Positions 9,688 to 19,328 of a DNA stretch of 64,000 bases are shown piece by piece. The stretch is from an uncultured Bacteroidota bacterium. GTDB lineage: Bacteria; Bacteroidota; Bacteroidia; Bacteroidales; UBA932. Positions within the stretch are counted from its first letter, which is position 1, and every line of letters begins with the position of its first letter. Below the pieces are notes generated by a model that ran no database searches, was not told where the DNA came from, and saw nothing but the letters and a program-made list of their open reading frames with translations. A program made the translations under genes and the position numbers. Location: NCBI GenBank assembly GCA_937901965.1, contig CALGSW010000011.1, positions 1 to 64,000 on the forward strand, written 5' to 3'.

Positions 9688-10707
9688 CTATCTTATCAGA
9701 TATGGTAATTTGTCACAATTCTTAAGGGCTATACTTGTACCTTTTGCAACAGCGTGCAACGGATCCTCCGAGACATGGAACTTGATATTAATCTTTTCAG
9801 TCAGTCTCTTATCCAAACCTCTGAGAAGTGCGCCTCCGCCGGTTAGGAAAATACCCTTCTGAACAATATCTGCGTATAATTCAGGAGGTGTTTGCTCCAG
9901 AACTGAAATTACGGCAGCCTCGATTTTTGCAACCGACTTATCAATGCAGTGGGCAATCTCCTGACTTGTAACACTCACCTCAACAGGATGGGCAGTCATA
10001 AGGTTTGGTCCCCTCACAACATATGGCTCCGGATACTCATCCAGTTCACTCAAAGCCGCACCCACTCTCAGTTTAATATCTTCGGCAGTGAGTTCTCCTA
10101 TCTTTATATTGTGCTGCTGGCGCATATATTGCTGGATTTCGTTTGTAAAGACGTCACCGGCAACTCTGATACTCTGGTTAAAAACGATACCACCAAGTGA
10201 TATAACAGCAATCTCAGTTGTTCCGCCTCCTATGTCAACCACCATGTTCCCTGAAGGAGCCTCAACATCAAGTCCAATTCCTATTGCAGCAGCCATTGGC
10301 TCGTAAATAAGATATACATCACGTCCTCCAGCGTGTTCAGAAGAGTCCCTCACAGCACGTATCTCAACCTCGGTACTTCCTGACGGTATGCAAACAACCA
10401 TCCTTAAGCTAGGTGTGAAAAGGGTGTTTCTGTAGTTTATCATCTTTATGAAACCTCTAATCATTGCCTCAGCAGCATTAAAATCTGCTATGACTCCGTC
10501 TCTTAAAGGTCTGACTGTTTTAATATTTGCGTGTGTCTTTCCATGCATCATCCTTGCCTTTTGTCCAAACGCAATGGGTTTGCCGGTGTTCTGGTCTATT
10601 GCTACGATTGAGGGCTCATCCACAACTACCTTATCATTCATAAGGATTATTGTGTTTGCGGTCCCCAGGTCAATTGCCAGCTCCTGTGTTAAAAATGAGA
10701 ATGCCAT
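9688..10707 (-). CDS. mreB: actin-like rod shape-determining protein MreB
   Basis: A bacterial actin of 339 aa that polymerises under the inner membrane and directs side-wall synthesis. The ATPase fold shows phosphate-1 AIDLGTANTIILMND, phosphate-2 VVDIGGGTTEIAVISLGG, and the adenosine-binding ILTGGGALLRGLD-like segment (FLTGGGALLRGLD here). Length matches the family. It is 19 bp downstream of purH, so the elongasome genes appear to be transcribed from the purH promoter. Confidence 0.97.
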   Translation of the reverse strand: MAFSFLTQELAIDLGTANTIILMNDKVVVDEPSIVAIDQNTGKPIAFGQKARMMHGKTHANIKTVRPLRDGVIADFNAAEAMIRGFIKMINYRNTLFTPSLRMVVCIPSGSTEVEIRAVRDSSEHAGGRDVYLIYEPMAAAIGIGLDVEAPSGNMVVDIGGGTTEIAVISLGGIVFNQSIRVAGDVFTNEIQQYMRQQHNIKIGELTAEDIKLRVGAALSELDEYPEPYVVRGPNLMTAHPVEVSVTSQEIAHCIDKSVAKIEAAVISVLEQTPPELYADIVQKGIFLTGGGALLRGLDKRLTEKINIKFHVSEDPLHAVAKGTSIALKNCDKLPYLIR

Positions 10708-10726
10708 ATTTTGTATCTTTTATTTT

Positions 10727-12247
10727 TCAATGTTTAAAATGTCTTACACCGGTAACCACCATGGATATTCCATGTTTATTGCAGTAATCAGTGCTCTCCT
10801 GATCTCTTACTGAGCCGCCCGGCTGAATTACAGCCTTAATCCCCGCCTTATCTGCTATCTCAACGCAGTCAGGAAAAGGGAAGAAAGCATCTGAAGCCAT
10901 TACAGCCCCATTCAGTGAAAATCCAAAGCTCTCCGCCTTTGAGATTGCCTGTCTCAGCGCATCTACCCTTGATGTTTGCCCCACTCCGCTTGCCAGTAGT
11001 GTTTCATCTGCGGCTAGTACTATAGCGTTTGATTTTGAGTGCTTTACCAGTTTGTTTGCAAATGTGAGGTCTCTCAGTTGTTTTTCATTTGGTGAGGTTA
11101 TTGTTACAACTTTGCAATCGGCAGACTCCTCAACAGCCATATCTCTCTCCTGAACAAGAACCCCTCCCAGAAGTGACCGGAATTTCCGGGATTTTTTAAG
11201 GTCTTTATTGTTAATGAGAATAATTCTGTTCTTTTTCTCCTTAAGAATTTCCAGTGCTTCATCTGAATACTCAGGAGCAATCACAACTTCAAAAAAGAGT
11301 TTGTTCATCCCTTCGGCAGCTGTCTTGTCAATCAATCGGTTAGAAATTATTATCCCTCCGAATGCAGATACCGGATCACATGCAAGTGCCGCTTCCCAGG
11401 CCTCTGCCACAGTCTCCCTTGAAGCACATCCACAGGCATTGTTATGTTTAAGAATGGCAACTGTTGTCTTTTCAAAATCTCCTATGAGTTCTATAGCTGC
11501 CTCTATATCAAGCAGATTGTTATATGAAATCTCTTTGCCCCAGATTTGCTCTGGTAAAGAGTGCTCCTCTCCGTAGAAGAGTGCGCTTTGATGTGGATTT
11601 TCTCCATATCTGAGTTTTTTTGATTCTGAGCAGCTCTCACGGAAGCTCTCAATTTGCTCTGCTCTGTTGAAGTAGCTGAATATTGCCGAATCATATCCGG
11701 AGCTTGTCTCAAACGCAAAGGCTGCAAATCTTCTTCTCTCCTCAAGCGAACTGTGTGCTCCGTTTGCGAGCAGCTCCATAAGTGCAGGATAGTGTTTCAT
11801 TGATGGAACAATAATTACATCCCGATAGTTTTTTGCACCTGCTCTTATAAGAGAGATGCCACCTATGTCAATTTTTTCAATTATCTCCTCATGAGAATAT
11901 CCGGAGGATACATATTTTTCAAAAGGGTAGAGGTCTACAATCACCAGATCAATTGAAGGAATATCATACTCATTAATCTGTCTGCTGTCATTATCATTAT
12001 CTCTTCTGTGAAGTATACCGCCAAAGACCTTTGGATGAAGAGTCTTAACCCTGCCGCCAAGTATTGAAGGGTAGCCGGTTACATCTTCTACACCTCTGAC
12101 AGGAAGGCCGAGTGACTCAATGTAGTCGTATGTTCCTCCGGTGGAGAGCAGTTCAACACCTGCCCCTACCAGCCTTTCAGCTATTTTGTCAATTCCATCT
12201 TTGTGATATACAGAGATTAATGCTCTCTTTATTGTTCTTTGCTCCAT
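10727..12247 (-). CDS. purH: bifunctional AICAR transformylase/IMP cyclohydrolase
   Basis: The last two steps of de novo purine synthesis. The N-terminal IMP cyclohydrolase (MGS-like) domain shows ALISVYHKDGI, STGGTYDYIE and GGRVKTLHPKVFGGIL. The C-terminal transformylase shows KHNNACGCA, SAFGGIIISN and QPGGSVRDQ, ending GVRHFKH. The 506-aa form begins at ATG 12247; a longer open frame to 12286 is rejected because a -7 box (12264-12271) lies within that extension. It heads a six-gene run through rodA. Confidence 0.96.
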   Translation of the reverse strand: MEQRTIKRALISVYHKDGIDKIAERLVGAGVELLSTGGTYDYIESLGLPVRGVEDVTGYPSILGGRVKTLHPKVFGGILHRRDNDNDSRQINEYDIPSIDLVIVDLYPFEKYVSSGYSHEEIIEKIDIGGISLIRAGAKNYRDVIIVPSMKHYPALMELLANGAHSSLEERRRFAAFAFETSSGYDSAIFSYFNRAEQIESFRESCSESKKLRYGENPHQSALFYGEEHSLPEQIWGKEISYNNLLDIEAAIELIGDFEKTTVAILKHNNACGCASRETVAEAWEAALACDPVSAFGGIIISNRLIDKTAAEGMNKLFFEVVIAPEYSDEALEILKEKKNRIILINNKDLKKSRKFRSLLGGVLVQERDMAVEESADCKVVTITSPNEKQLRDLTFANKLVKHSKSNAIVLAADETLLASGVGQTSRVDALRQAISKAESFGFSLNGAVMASDAFFPFPDCVEIADKAGIKAVIQPGGSVRDQESTDYCNKHGISMVVTGVRHFKH

Positions 12248-12263
12248 ACTTGTTAAATAGACA

Positions 12264-12271
12264 CAAAAATA
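12264..12271 (-). promoter_or_regulatory. -7 element of the purH-mreBCD-mrdA-rodA operon
   Basis: Minus-strand TATTTTTG matches TAnnTTTG and ends 17 bp before the purH ATG at 12247. No -33 element at proper spacing is clear. Its position supports the short purH start. Confidence 0.45.
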
Positions 12272-12294
12272 GGAAAAAAAGGGCAATTAATATG

Positions 12295-12302
12295 TAATTT
12301 TG
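12295..12302 (+). promoter_or_regulatory. -7 element for ispD
   Basis: TAATTTTG matches TAnnTTTG and ends 22 bp before the ispD ATG. It is back-to-back with the purH -7 box in a 77-bp divergent region. No convincing -33 TTG. Confidence 0.45.
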
Positions 12303-12324
12303 CAGTTATAAACATTGTGACAAA

Positions 12325-12999
12325 ATGGAGAGAAAAAGATATGCCATTATTGTGGCAGGTGGTTCGGGTACAAGAATGGGTGGCAGTGTGGCGAAACAGT
12401 TTATGTTACTGGGAGAGAAGCCTGTATTGTTACATACAATTGACAGATTCTTCTCTCACTCAAAAAGGCCGGAACTTATTATAGTTGTTCCGCAGTCACT
12501 AAGGGAGGACTGGAAGCAAATATGCAGGGACTATAAATTTGCTGTAAGCCATATTCTGGTTACTGGTGGCATTACAAGATTTCATTCAGTGAAAAATGCG
12601 CTTAAATATGTAGAGCCGGGCGGAGTTGTTGCTGTGCATGATGGTGTAAGGCCATTTGCAACAACTCAGTTTATTGAAAATATGTATGAAGAGGGAGAGA
12701 GATCAGGCGCTGTAATTCCTGTTGTAAAAGTTACGGACTCTCTCAGAATAGTTGAGAATGACGAGAGCAAACCTGTTGATAGAGAGCTGTTTGTTGCAGT
12801 GCAAACGCCTCAGGTGTTTTGGTCTGAGTATCTGCTACAGGCGTACGAACAGGCCTACTCTCCTGAGTTTACTGACGACGCCTCTGTTGTTGAGAGCAAT
12901 GGTGTGAAAATAAAATTTGCCGTGGGGTTGACGGCAAATATAAAGATTACAAAACCTGAGGATATGACTCTGGCTTCTGCTCTGCTTACTTCTTTTTAA
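12325..12999 (+). CDS. ispD: 2-C-methyl-D-erythritol 4-phosphate cytidylyltransferase
   Basis: IspD transfers CMP from CTP to methylerythritol 4-phosphate in the non-mevalonate isoprenoid pathway. The 224-aa length is standard. The nucleotide-binding loop AGGSGTRMGG with K in AKQF is at residues 11-26; AVHDGVRPF (catalytic Asp) and VKVTDSL follow, and VQTPQVF is present near the C-terminal third. It supplies precursors for undecaprenyl phosphate, consistent with neighbouring cell-wall genes. The 3' end overlaps the convergent Lrp-type regulator by 14 bases. Confidence 0.95.
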   Translation: MERKRYAIIVAGGSGTRMGGSVAKQFMLLGEKPVLLHTIDRFFSHSKRPELIIVVPQSLREDWKQICRDYKFAVSHILVTGGITRFHSVKNALKYVEPGGVVAVHDGVRPFATTQFIENMYEEGERSGAVIPVVKVTDSLRIVENDESKPVDRELFVAVQTPQVFWSEYLLQAYEQAYSPEFTDDASVVESNGVKIKFAVGLTANIKITKPEDMTLASALLTSF

Positions 13000-13483
13000 G
13001 TGAACTGCCCTTCTGTGGGAAATCTTTTACCCAAACTTGTCTCTCAATTGCTTGATCCAGCGAAATGAAAGTCTCGGTTTGTTCTACGGATGGGATGTTT
13101 TGGATAGTATTTATCAGGATTTCCATCAGGTGATCATGGTTCTGACAGTAAATCTTGAGCATCAATGCATGTTTTCCTGTTACAAAGTGACACTCCACAA
13201 CTTCAGATATGTTTTTGAGTGCCTCTATCACTTGAGGATAGTGGTTTGCCTGAGCAAGACTTACGCCTACAAATGCACAGACATTAAGTCCCAGGGTTTG
13301 CGGCTTAACTAGAAGCCTTGAACCTGTGATTATTCCCAGGTTCTCCATCTTTTTAACTCTCTGGTGAATAGCCGCTCCGGAGACGCCGCACTCACGTGCT
13401 ATCTCAAGAAAAGGCATCCTTGCATTTTTAACAAGGAACGAGAGAATTTTCTGATCAATTTGATCAATTTGATATTTAGGCAT
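12986..13483 (-). CDS. Lrp/AsnC family transcriptional regulator
   Basis: A 165-aa protein with an N-terminal winged helix-turn-helix (about residues 5-60, with ARECGVSGAAIHQRVKKME as the recognition region) and a C-terminal RAM ligand/oligomerisation domain (about 70-145; VECHFVTGKHALMLKIYC matches the family core GxxDyll region). Such proteins respond to amino acids. The target and ligand are not deducible. It has its own -7 element and is separate from topA transcription. Confidence 0.92.
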   Translation of the reverse strand: MPKYQIDQIDQKILSFLVKNARMPFLEIARECGVSGAAIHQRVKKMENLGIITGSRLLVKPQTLGLNVCAFVGVSLAQANHYPQVIEALKNISEVVECHFVTGKHALMLKIYCQNHDHLMEILINTIQNIPSVEQTETFISLDQAIERQVWVKDFPQKGSSLKKK

Positions 13484-13510
13484 ATGAATTAAATTTGTTA
13501 ACTAAACACA

Positions 13511-13518
13511 CAAATATA
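13511..13518 (-). promoter_or_regulatory. -7 element for the Lrp/AsnC gene
   Basis: Minus-strand TATATTTG fits TAnnTTTG, 28 bp upstream of the ATG at 13483. No -33 TTG is seen at 17-21 bp. Confidence 0.45.
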
Positions 13519-13532
13519 ATAATAAATTATAA

Positions 13533-14534
13533 TTAAGATGGATTAATTTTTTGATAAAAGAATAGCCACCTTAATGGAATTTCTCCTGAATATGCCGTTA
13601 AATAATCAGAATATGAGCATGCAATAAATTGATTAACATTGTTTTTCATATCCGGAACAATCATCCACCATCTTCCGGTAGTTGTACTAGAAATGAAAAC
13701 CAACTCCTGACCATCTTGCCCCATACTTACAATTTTTTTGTTAAACATCTCCTCAGGAACGGTAACGCCGGGATCTTCTGAGATGCTTGCTGCCATTGCC
13801 TCAAACAGGTGCCATAACACTTCGGCGGTCAACTGAGTGCTGGTTGTGTTATACTTACTTTTTGAAACATAACCATAAAGAAACAGTGATTGAAATCTCT
13901 GCCCCATGCCTATATACCTGGTAAGCTGACACATCTCCTCACCATAAAGACCATTTGGAAGGTGATGTGAGTTGTCCGGGAAATCGGCCTGACGGACACT
14001 ACTCATATCAACAAAAAAGTGAGTTGAGTTTCTTGTAAGCGGCTCAGCATTATTTATTCCTCCCCTGAGTACCCCTAATCTCATCTCCTCAAAAAACCTC
14101 TCTCTCAAAGTTTTGAGTTTTTCCGGGCTGAAATGGTATAGCTGATATCCTATAAGTGAGAAAGAGCCTGCGTTTTTATCAGTAAGTATGTGTGAAAGCA
14201 GATCGCAACCTGTAAATTCGCTGCCGGGAGCTACAAGAGTTGCTGAATAGTATTTTTCAGGAATGAATCTGTCAATTGGAGGAAGCTCCTCTCCTGTAAG
14301 AACAATAGTCTTCAAATTCATCTCACTGCATAAATCAAGTGTTTTCCTGAGCTGATTTATACCTGGTTCAACATAGTAAACCTTGTATGACGCATGACAG
14401 AAAAGTGTTCCCAGAGCCTTTAGTATATGACTCTCTCCGGTAGTGTTGATAATTACTGCAAGAGCACTTCCGGTTGTTAATTCACTTAAGGCGGCTGCCG
14501 GAATTGCTTCAAAATTTGAACTATTCGCTTTCAT
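13533..14534 (-). CDS. degenerate ureohydrolase (arginase/formimidoylglutamase)-like protein
   Basis: A 333-aa protein resembling the arginase-fold proteins of Bacteroidota. The stretch FFVDMSSVRQAD (about 173-184) followed by LPNGLYGEEMCQLTRYIGM aligns with the ureohydrolase SxDxD...PGG...E region. However, the second Asp is Ser178, and neither the GGDH nor the DxHxD metal-binding motif is visible. The C-terminal YSDYLTAYSGEIPLRW is a tail I associate with this family. It is therefore probably not a manganese hydrolase and may be structural or regulatory. It sits 16 bp downstream of topA in the same direction, so co-transcription is likely. Family call is by recall of motif layout only. Confidence 0.65.
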   Translation of the reverse strand: MKANSSNFEAIPAAALSELTTGSALAVIINTTGESHILKALGTLFCHASYKVYYVEPGINQLRKTLDLCSEMNLKTIVLTGEELPPIDRFIPEKYYSATLVAPGSEFTGCDLLSHILTDKNAGSFSLIGYQLYHFSPEKLKTLRERFFEEMRLGVLRGGINNAEPLTRNSTHFFVDMSSVRQADFPDNSHHLPNGLYGEEMCQLTRYIGMGQRFQSLFLYGYVSKSKYNTTSTQLTAEVLWHLFEAMAASISEDPGVTVPEEMFNKKIVSMGQDGQELVFISSTTTGRWWMIVPDMKNNVNQFIACSYSDYLTAYSGEIPLRWLFFYQKINPS

Positions 14535-14550
14535 ATTTTTGTATTACGAA

Positions 14551-16857
14551 TTATCGCTTTTTTGCAGGTTTATCCGGGCTATCCTCAATTATCTTTAAAA
14601 CAGTCTCCAGATCAAGTGAAGCAGGGTCTTTTCCTTTAGGTATCTTGAAGTTTTTCTTCCCCATCTTTATATACGGGCCGAATCTCCCGTTCAGAATCTC
14701 AATTCCCTGTTCGGTAAAGGATTTTATCTGTTTCTGCTGCTCCTTCTTATCGTTTTCTTCAATTATTGCAACAGCCGTTTCAAGCGTCACATCGTAAGGG
14801 CTGTGATCTTTGCCCAGAGAGATGAATTTACCGTCATATTTGATATATGGGCCAAATCTTCCGGAAGAGGCTACTATCTCTTTGCCGTTGAACTCTCCTA
14901 CGACTCTTGGAAGTGCGAATAGCTGCAATGCCTCTTTAAGGGTGATTGTCTCAAGGAGCTGGCCTTTACCAAGAGAGACAAATCTCTTTTCCGGGTCATC
15001 GCTCTCGCCTATCTGAGCAAGCGGGCCAAATCTGCCAAGTCTCACAATAACTCTCTTCCCCGAAACAGGGTCAAATCCAAGCTCCCTCTCTGCATTTTTT
15101 GGTCTTGACTCCTGAAGAGTCTCTTCAACCTTCTTGCTGAAAGGTTTGTAAAAATCATCAATGAGTTTACTCCATTTTAATTTCCCCTGAGCCACAACGT
15201 CAAACTGCTCCTCAACCTTAGCAGTGAAACCGTAATCAAGTTCACTTTCAAAGTTTTCTACCAGAAAGTCGTTAACAAGCATTCCAATATCTTCAGGGAA
15301 AAGCCTGCCCTTTTCTGCGCCCCACTTCTCTACAATAACGTTGCTCTTAATTTTGCCCTCTTCCAGAACAAATACTTTGCAGTTTCTCTCAAACCCCGGC
15401 CTGTTGTCTTTTGTTACATAGCCACGCTGAACAATGGTAGAGATTGTGGGTGCATATGTGGATGGCCTGCCTATGCCCAGCTCCTCAAGTTTCTTTACCA
15501 GACTAGCCTCAGAGTATCTTGGAGGTTTCTGAGTAAATTTTTCTGAGGCAGACATGCTAATCAACTCCATTCTCTGCCCCTCTTTTAATTCAGGAAGATT
15601 AAATGTAGTTTCAGACTCCTCCTGGTCGTCGTCTGAGGACTCAGTGTAAACTTTCAGGAATCCGTCAAACTTTATTCTGTCTGCAGTAGCAATAAAACGG
15701 CTTTCACTCTTATCGCTTCCAATAGTTATCTCAGTTCTGAGAATTGAGGCATCTGCCATCTGAGAGGCAACAGTCCTCTTCCATATCAGAGAGTAAAGCT
15801 TTTTCTCCTGAGGCGAGCCCTCTATCTCGGTATTGCTAATATAGGTAGGCCTGATTGCTTCGTGTGCCTCCTGTGCTCCTTTGCTTTTGGTTGAGAATTG
15901 TCTTGTTTTAGAGTACTCTTTTCCATACAAATCAGTAATTACCTGCTTTGCTGTTCCCAGAGCAAGCTTTGACAGGTTTACCGAATCTGTTCTCATGTAT
16001 GTAATATATCCGGACTCGTAGAGAGACTGGGCTACCCTCATGGTCTGGTTAAGGGAGAAGCCGAGTTTTCTTGATGCCTCCTGTTGAAGGGTAGATGTGG
16101 TGAATGGAGGTGATGGGCTCCTTTTTGCATCCTTCTCCTCAACGGAGAGGATTTTGAAACTTGCACCCTTGCAGGACTCAAGAACTAACAGTGCATCTTT
16201 CTCTCCCTCAAATTTTTCAGGGACCTCTGCTTTTACCCTTACACTGGTTCTGGTCCCCTCCGGATGGAAAAGCCCCTCAATTCTGAATTGAGATTTGGGT
16301 ATAAAGGCGAGGATCTCCCTCTCTCTCTCAACTATTAATCTTACAGCTACAGATTGTACCCTGCCGGCAGAAAGTTTTGGTCTCACCTTCTTCCACAGAA
16401 GCGGTGAGAGCTGAAATCCTACTATCCGGTCAAGGACTCTGCGAGCCTGCTGAGCCATCACGAGATTCATGTCAATGTCCCGTGGACTTTTGACTGCGTT
16501 ATCTATAGCCTCTTTTGTAATTTCATGAAAAACAATTCGTCTGGTCTTAGAGTGGTCAAGTTTGAGTGCTTCGCTGAGGTGCCATGCGATAGCCTCCCCT
16601 TCGCGGTCCTCGTCAGATGCCAGCCATATTAAAGATGATTTTTTGGCCAGAGCCTTCAACTCAGCCACCACCTTCTTCTTATCATCTGAAATCACATAAT
16701 TGGGCTCGTAGCCATTCTCCAGATCAACGCTGAGTGAATTTGAAGCTAGATCTCTTATGTGACCAAAACTAGATTTTACCGTAAATCCTTCCCCCAGAAA
16801 TTTGCCGATAGTCTTGGCTTTTGCAGGAGACTCGACAATTACTAAATTCTCACCCAT
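14551..16857 (-). CDS. topA: DNA topoisomerase I
   Basis: Type IA topoisomerase relaxing negative supercoils. The 768-aa protein starts at ATG 16857 with LVIVESPAKAKTIGKFLG; the longer frame to 16887 is unlikely. The TOPRIM domain includes ASDEDREGEAIAWHL, and the active-site Tyr is in GYITYMRTDSVNLS. SEASLVKKLEELGIGRPSTYA follows. The C-terminus holds repeated FGPYIKYDGKFISLGK and GRFGPYIKMG modules and no Cys4 zinc fingers, as in many Bacteroidota. It is divergent from PBP1A. Confidence 0.97.
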   Translation of the reverse strand: MGENLVIVESPAKAKTIGKFLGEGFTVKSSFGHIRDLASNSLSVDLENGYEPNYVISDDKKKVVAELKALAKKSSLIWLASDEDREGEAIAWHLSEALKLDHSKTRRIVFHEITKEAIDNAVKSPRDIDMNLVMAQQARRVLDRIVGFQLSPLLWKKVRPKLSAGRVQSVAVRLIVEREREILAFIPKSQFRIEGLFHPEGTRTSVRVKAEVPEKFEGEKDALLVLESCKGASFKILSVEEKDAKRSPSPPFTTSTLQQEASRKLGFSLNQTMRVAQSLYESGYITYMRTDSVNLSKLALGTAKQVITDLYGKEYSKTRQFSTKSKGAQEAHEAIRPTYISNTEIEGSPQEKKLYSLIWKRTVASQMADASILRTEITIGSDKSESRFIATADRIKFDGFLKVYTESSDDDQEESETTFNLPELKEGQRMELISMSASEKFTQKPPRYSEASLVKKLEELGIGRPSTYAPTISTIVQRGYVTKDNRPGFERNCKVFVLEEGKIKSNVIVEKWGAEKGRLFPEDIGMLVNDFLVENFESELDYGFTAKVEEQFDVVAQGKLKWSKLIDDFYKPFSKKVEETLQESRPKNAERELGFDPVSGKRVIVRLGRFGPLAQIGESDDPEKRFVSLGKGQLLETITLKEALQLFALPRVVGEFNGKEIVASSGRFGPYIKYDGKFISLGKDHSPYDVTLETAVAIIEENDKKEQQKQIKSFTEQGIEILNGRFGPYIKMGKKNFKIPKGKDPASLDLETVLKIIEDSPDKPAKKR

Positions 16858-16927
16858 ATAGTCTGTAATATACCTTGATGGTTGCAAAGTAAGGTATAAA
16901 ATAAGGTATAATCAAAATTTTTATTCC

Positions 16928-16935
16928 TAATTTTG
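16928..16935 (+). promoter_or_regulatory. -7 element for the PBP1A gene
   Basis: TAATTTTG matches TAnnTTTG and ends 32 bp before the ATG at 16968. The -33 position is AT-rich without TTG. The rest of this 110-bp divergent region carries a 9-bp direct repeat AAGGTATAA at 16891-16899 and 16903-16911, meaning unknown. Confidence 0.45.
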
Positions 16936-16967
16936 CTCCTTAAGACACCATTGATTCTCGCAAAAAT

Positions 16968-19316
16968 ATGGAGATAAAAAACAGAGAAAAATTTATTAAG
17001 TGGTTTAGAATCATTGTTTTGGCACCATTTGCATTCCTGTTGGTTGTATTACTTCTGGTAGGGATATTTGCAGACATACCATCCTTCAGCGAACTGGAAG
17101 ATCCTAAGAGTAATCTGGCAACAGAAATCATATCAGAAGAGGGGGAGATACTTACAACATTTCACATTGAAAACAGATCTTATGTTACCTACGATGAGCT
17201 CTCTCCAAACCTGATCGCAGCAGCTATTGCAACAGAGGATGCGAGATTTATGAGCCATAGTGGTATTGATTTTAAGAGTCTTGCCCGTGTGGCAGTGAAA
17301 TCGATACTTCTTGGGCAGGCTCGTTCCGGAGGGGGGAGCACAATAACACAGCAGCTTGCCAAGACTCTGTTTCCAAGAGACACAGTAAAGAGTAATATCC
17401 CGGGGGCAAGATACGTTGTGCTGGGAGTTAATAAATTCCGTGAGTGGATAACAGCTGTAAAGCTGGAAAGGAACTATACAAAGAATGAAATTCTGAGTAT
17501 GTACATGAATGCCATCTTTTTTGGCAGTAATGCATACGGTATAAGAGCTGCCTCAAATACTTTTTTTGCAAAGCAGCCATCTGAGCTGAATATTGAGGAG
17601 GCTGCCCTGCTTGTAGGGATGGTGAACAAACCCACAAAATTTAATCCTGTTATTAATCCGGAACACTCCCTGCAAAGAAGGAATCATGTTCTTAATCAAA
17701 TGCGCAAATATGACTTTATTGACAGGGCTGTTTACGACTCTGTAGTTAAGACACCCGTGACTCTTGCGTATTCTCAGCAAGATCACAACTCCGGCCTCGC
17801 CCCATACTTCAGGGATATGCTCAGAAGGGTCATGAACGCAAAAGAGCCTGACAGATCTGATTACAGATACAGGGAGGATTATTCTGCCGACTCAACACTT
17901 TGGAAGAATGACCCTCTGTATGGCTGGTTGAATAAAAATCTTAAACCTGACGGTTCAAAATACAATCTGGATAAAGACGGGCTCAAAATCTACACGACTA
18001 TCAATGCCAAAATGCAGCAATATGCAGAGGAGGCTGTTGTTGAGCATTTGGGCAAGGATCTCCAGCCAGCATTCTTCAGAGAACTTAAATGGAAAAATAA
18101 CAGGCCATTCTCAAACGGAGAGCCTAAATCTGTAACAGATAACATACTTAAACAGGCAAGAAGGTGGAGTGACAGGTGGAGGATGCTCAAGCAGGAGGGT
18201 ATGACTGACAGGGAGATTGAGAAGACATTTGATATCCCTGCCAAGATGAGGGTCTTTTCATGGAAGGGCAAAGGATATATTGATACAACAATGACCCCTA
18301 ATGACTCCATTAAATATTACAAGTCATTTCTCAGGGCATCATTTATGGCTATGGAACCACAAACCGGTTTTGTAAGGGCATATGTGGGCGGGCCGGACTA
18401 CAGATATTTCAAATACGACAATGCAAGGCAGGCAAAAAGACAGGTGGGATCTACCATAAAGCCCTTTCTCTATACCCTTGCAATGCAGGAGGGTTACACT
18501 CCGTGCGATAAGGTTGTTAATGTACCTCAGACATTTATTGTGGGAGACACTACATGGACACCGGAAAGTACAGATAAACCAGAGTGGATTGGCAGACATG
18601 TTACCCTGAAGTGGGGGCTGACACGGAGTTCTAATAATATATCGGCCTACCTGATGAAGCAGTTTGGCCCGTTTGCAATGGTTGACATGGCCAGACGGCT
18701 TGGCATAAAGACACACCTTGATCCCGTGGTATCTCTTTGTCTGGGACCTGCTGACATAACGCTGTATGAGATGGTGGGTGCATACAATACATTCCCTAGC
18801 AGGGGGGTATATGTTGAGCCTACATTTGTCCTGAGAATTGAGGACAAAGCAGGTAATGTTCTGGGCAACTTCACAGGAAGAAAGAGGGAGGCCATTAGTG
18901 AATCAACGGCATTTCTGATGGTAAATCTGATGCAGGGTGTTGTTAATGAGGGTACAGCCGCAAGATTGCGATATAAATATGTACCGAGTGGGCCTATAGC
19001 AGGTAAGACAGGAACTACAAACGATCAGTCTGACGGCTGGTTTATAGGATATGTACCCAAACTTACAGCAGGTGTGTGGGTAGGAGCTGAGGACAGGCAG
19101 GTCCATTTTGAAGGGCTTGCACTAGGCGGGGGATCTAACATGGCATTACCAATATGGGGAATATTCATGCAAAAGGTTCTTGCCGATGGTACTCTCGGAA
19201 TTTCAGAATATGACACATTCCTTGCACCTGCAGGATTTTCGGCAGTGCTTAACTGCAGCGGGGCAGAAGATGAAATAGAGGGGACCACCTTTGCAAATGA
19301 TCCATTTTTCCACTGA
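16968..19316 (+). CDS. bifunctional class A penicillin-binding protein (PBP1A)
   Basis: Class A PBP of 782 aa that both polymerises and cross-links peptidoglycan. One membrane anchor lies at about residues 17-38. The GT51 domain has catalytic E90 in TEDARFMSHSGID and GGSTITQQLAKTL. The transpeptidase domain has S495-T-I-K498, RSSNNISAY (SxN) and K680-T-G in AGKTGTTNDQSDGWF. A roughly 60-residue charged insertion (WKNNRPFSNG to MRVFSWKGKGY) separates the two catalytic domains, as seen in related Bacteroidota PBP1A. It starts a cell-wall cluster with ddl 12 bp downstream. Confidence 0.95.
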   Translation: MEIKNREKFIKWFRIIVLAPFAFLLVVLLLVGIFADIPSFSELEDPKSNLATEIISEEGEILTTFHIENRSYVTYDELSPNLIAAAIATEDARFMSHSGIDFKSLARVAVKSILLGQARSGGGSTITQQLAKTLFPRDTVKSNIPGARYVVLGVNKFREWITAVKLERNYTKNEILSMYMNAIFFGSNAYGIRAASNTFFAKQPSELNIEEAALLVGMVNKPTKFNPVINPEHSLQRRNHVLNQMRKYDFIDRAVYDSVVKTPVTLAYSQQDHNSGLAPYFRDMLRRVMNAKEPDRSDYRYREDYSADSTLWKNDPLYGWLNKNLKPDGSKYNLDKDGLKIYTTINAKMQQYAEEAVVEHLGKDLQPAFFRELKWKNNRPFSNGEPKSVTDNILKQARRWSDRWRMLKQEGMTDREIEKTFDIPAKMRVFSWKGKGYIDTTMTPNDSIKYYKSFLRASFMAMEPQTGFVRAYVGGPDYRYFKYDNARQAKRQVGSTIKPFLYTLAMQEGYTPCDKVVNVPQTFIVGDTTWTPESTDKPEWIGRHVTLKWGLTRSSNNISAYLMKQFGPFAMVDMARRLGIKTHLDPVVSLCLGPADITLYEMVGAYNTFPSRGVYVEPTFVLRIEDKAGNVLGNFTGRKREAISESTAFLMVNLMQGVVNEGTAARLRYKYVPSGPIAGKTGTTNDQSDGWFIGYVPKLTAGVWVGAEDRQVHFEGLALGGGSNMALPIWGIFMQKVLADGTLGISEYDTFLAPAGFSAVLNCSGAEDEIEGTTFANDPFFH

Positions 19317-19328
19317 TAATTTAACCTC

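Noticed and set aside
16891..16911. Direct repeat AAGGTATAA (two copies, 12-bp period) upstream of topA
   Set aside because: Too short and AT-rich to call an operator without homologues; noted only with the promoter entry.
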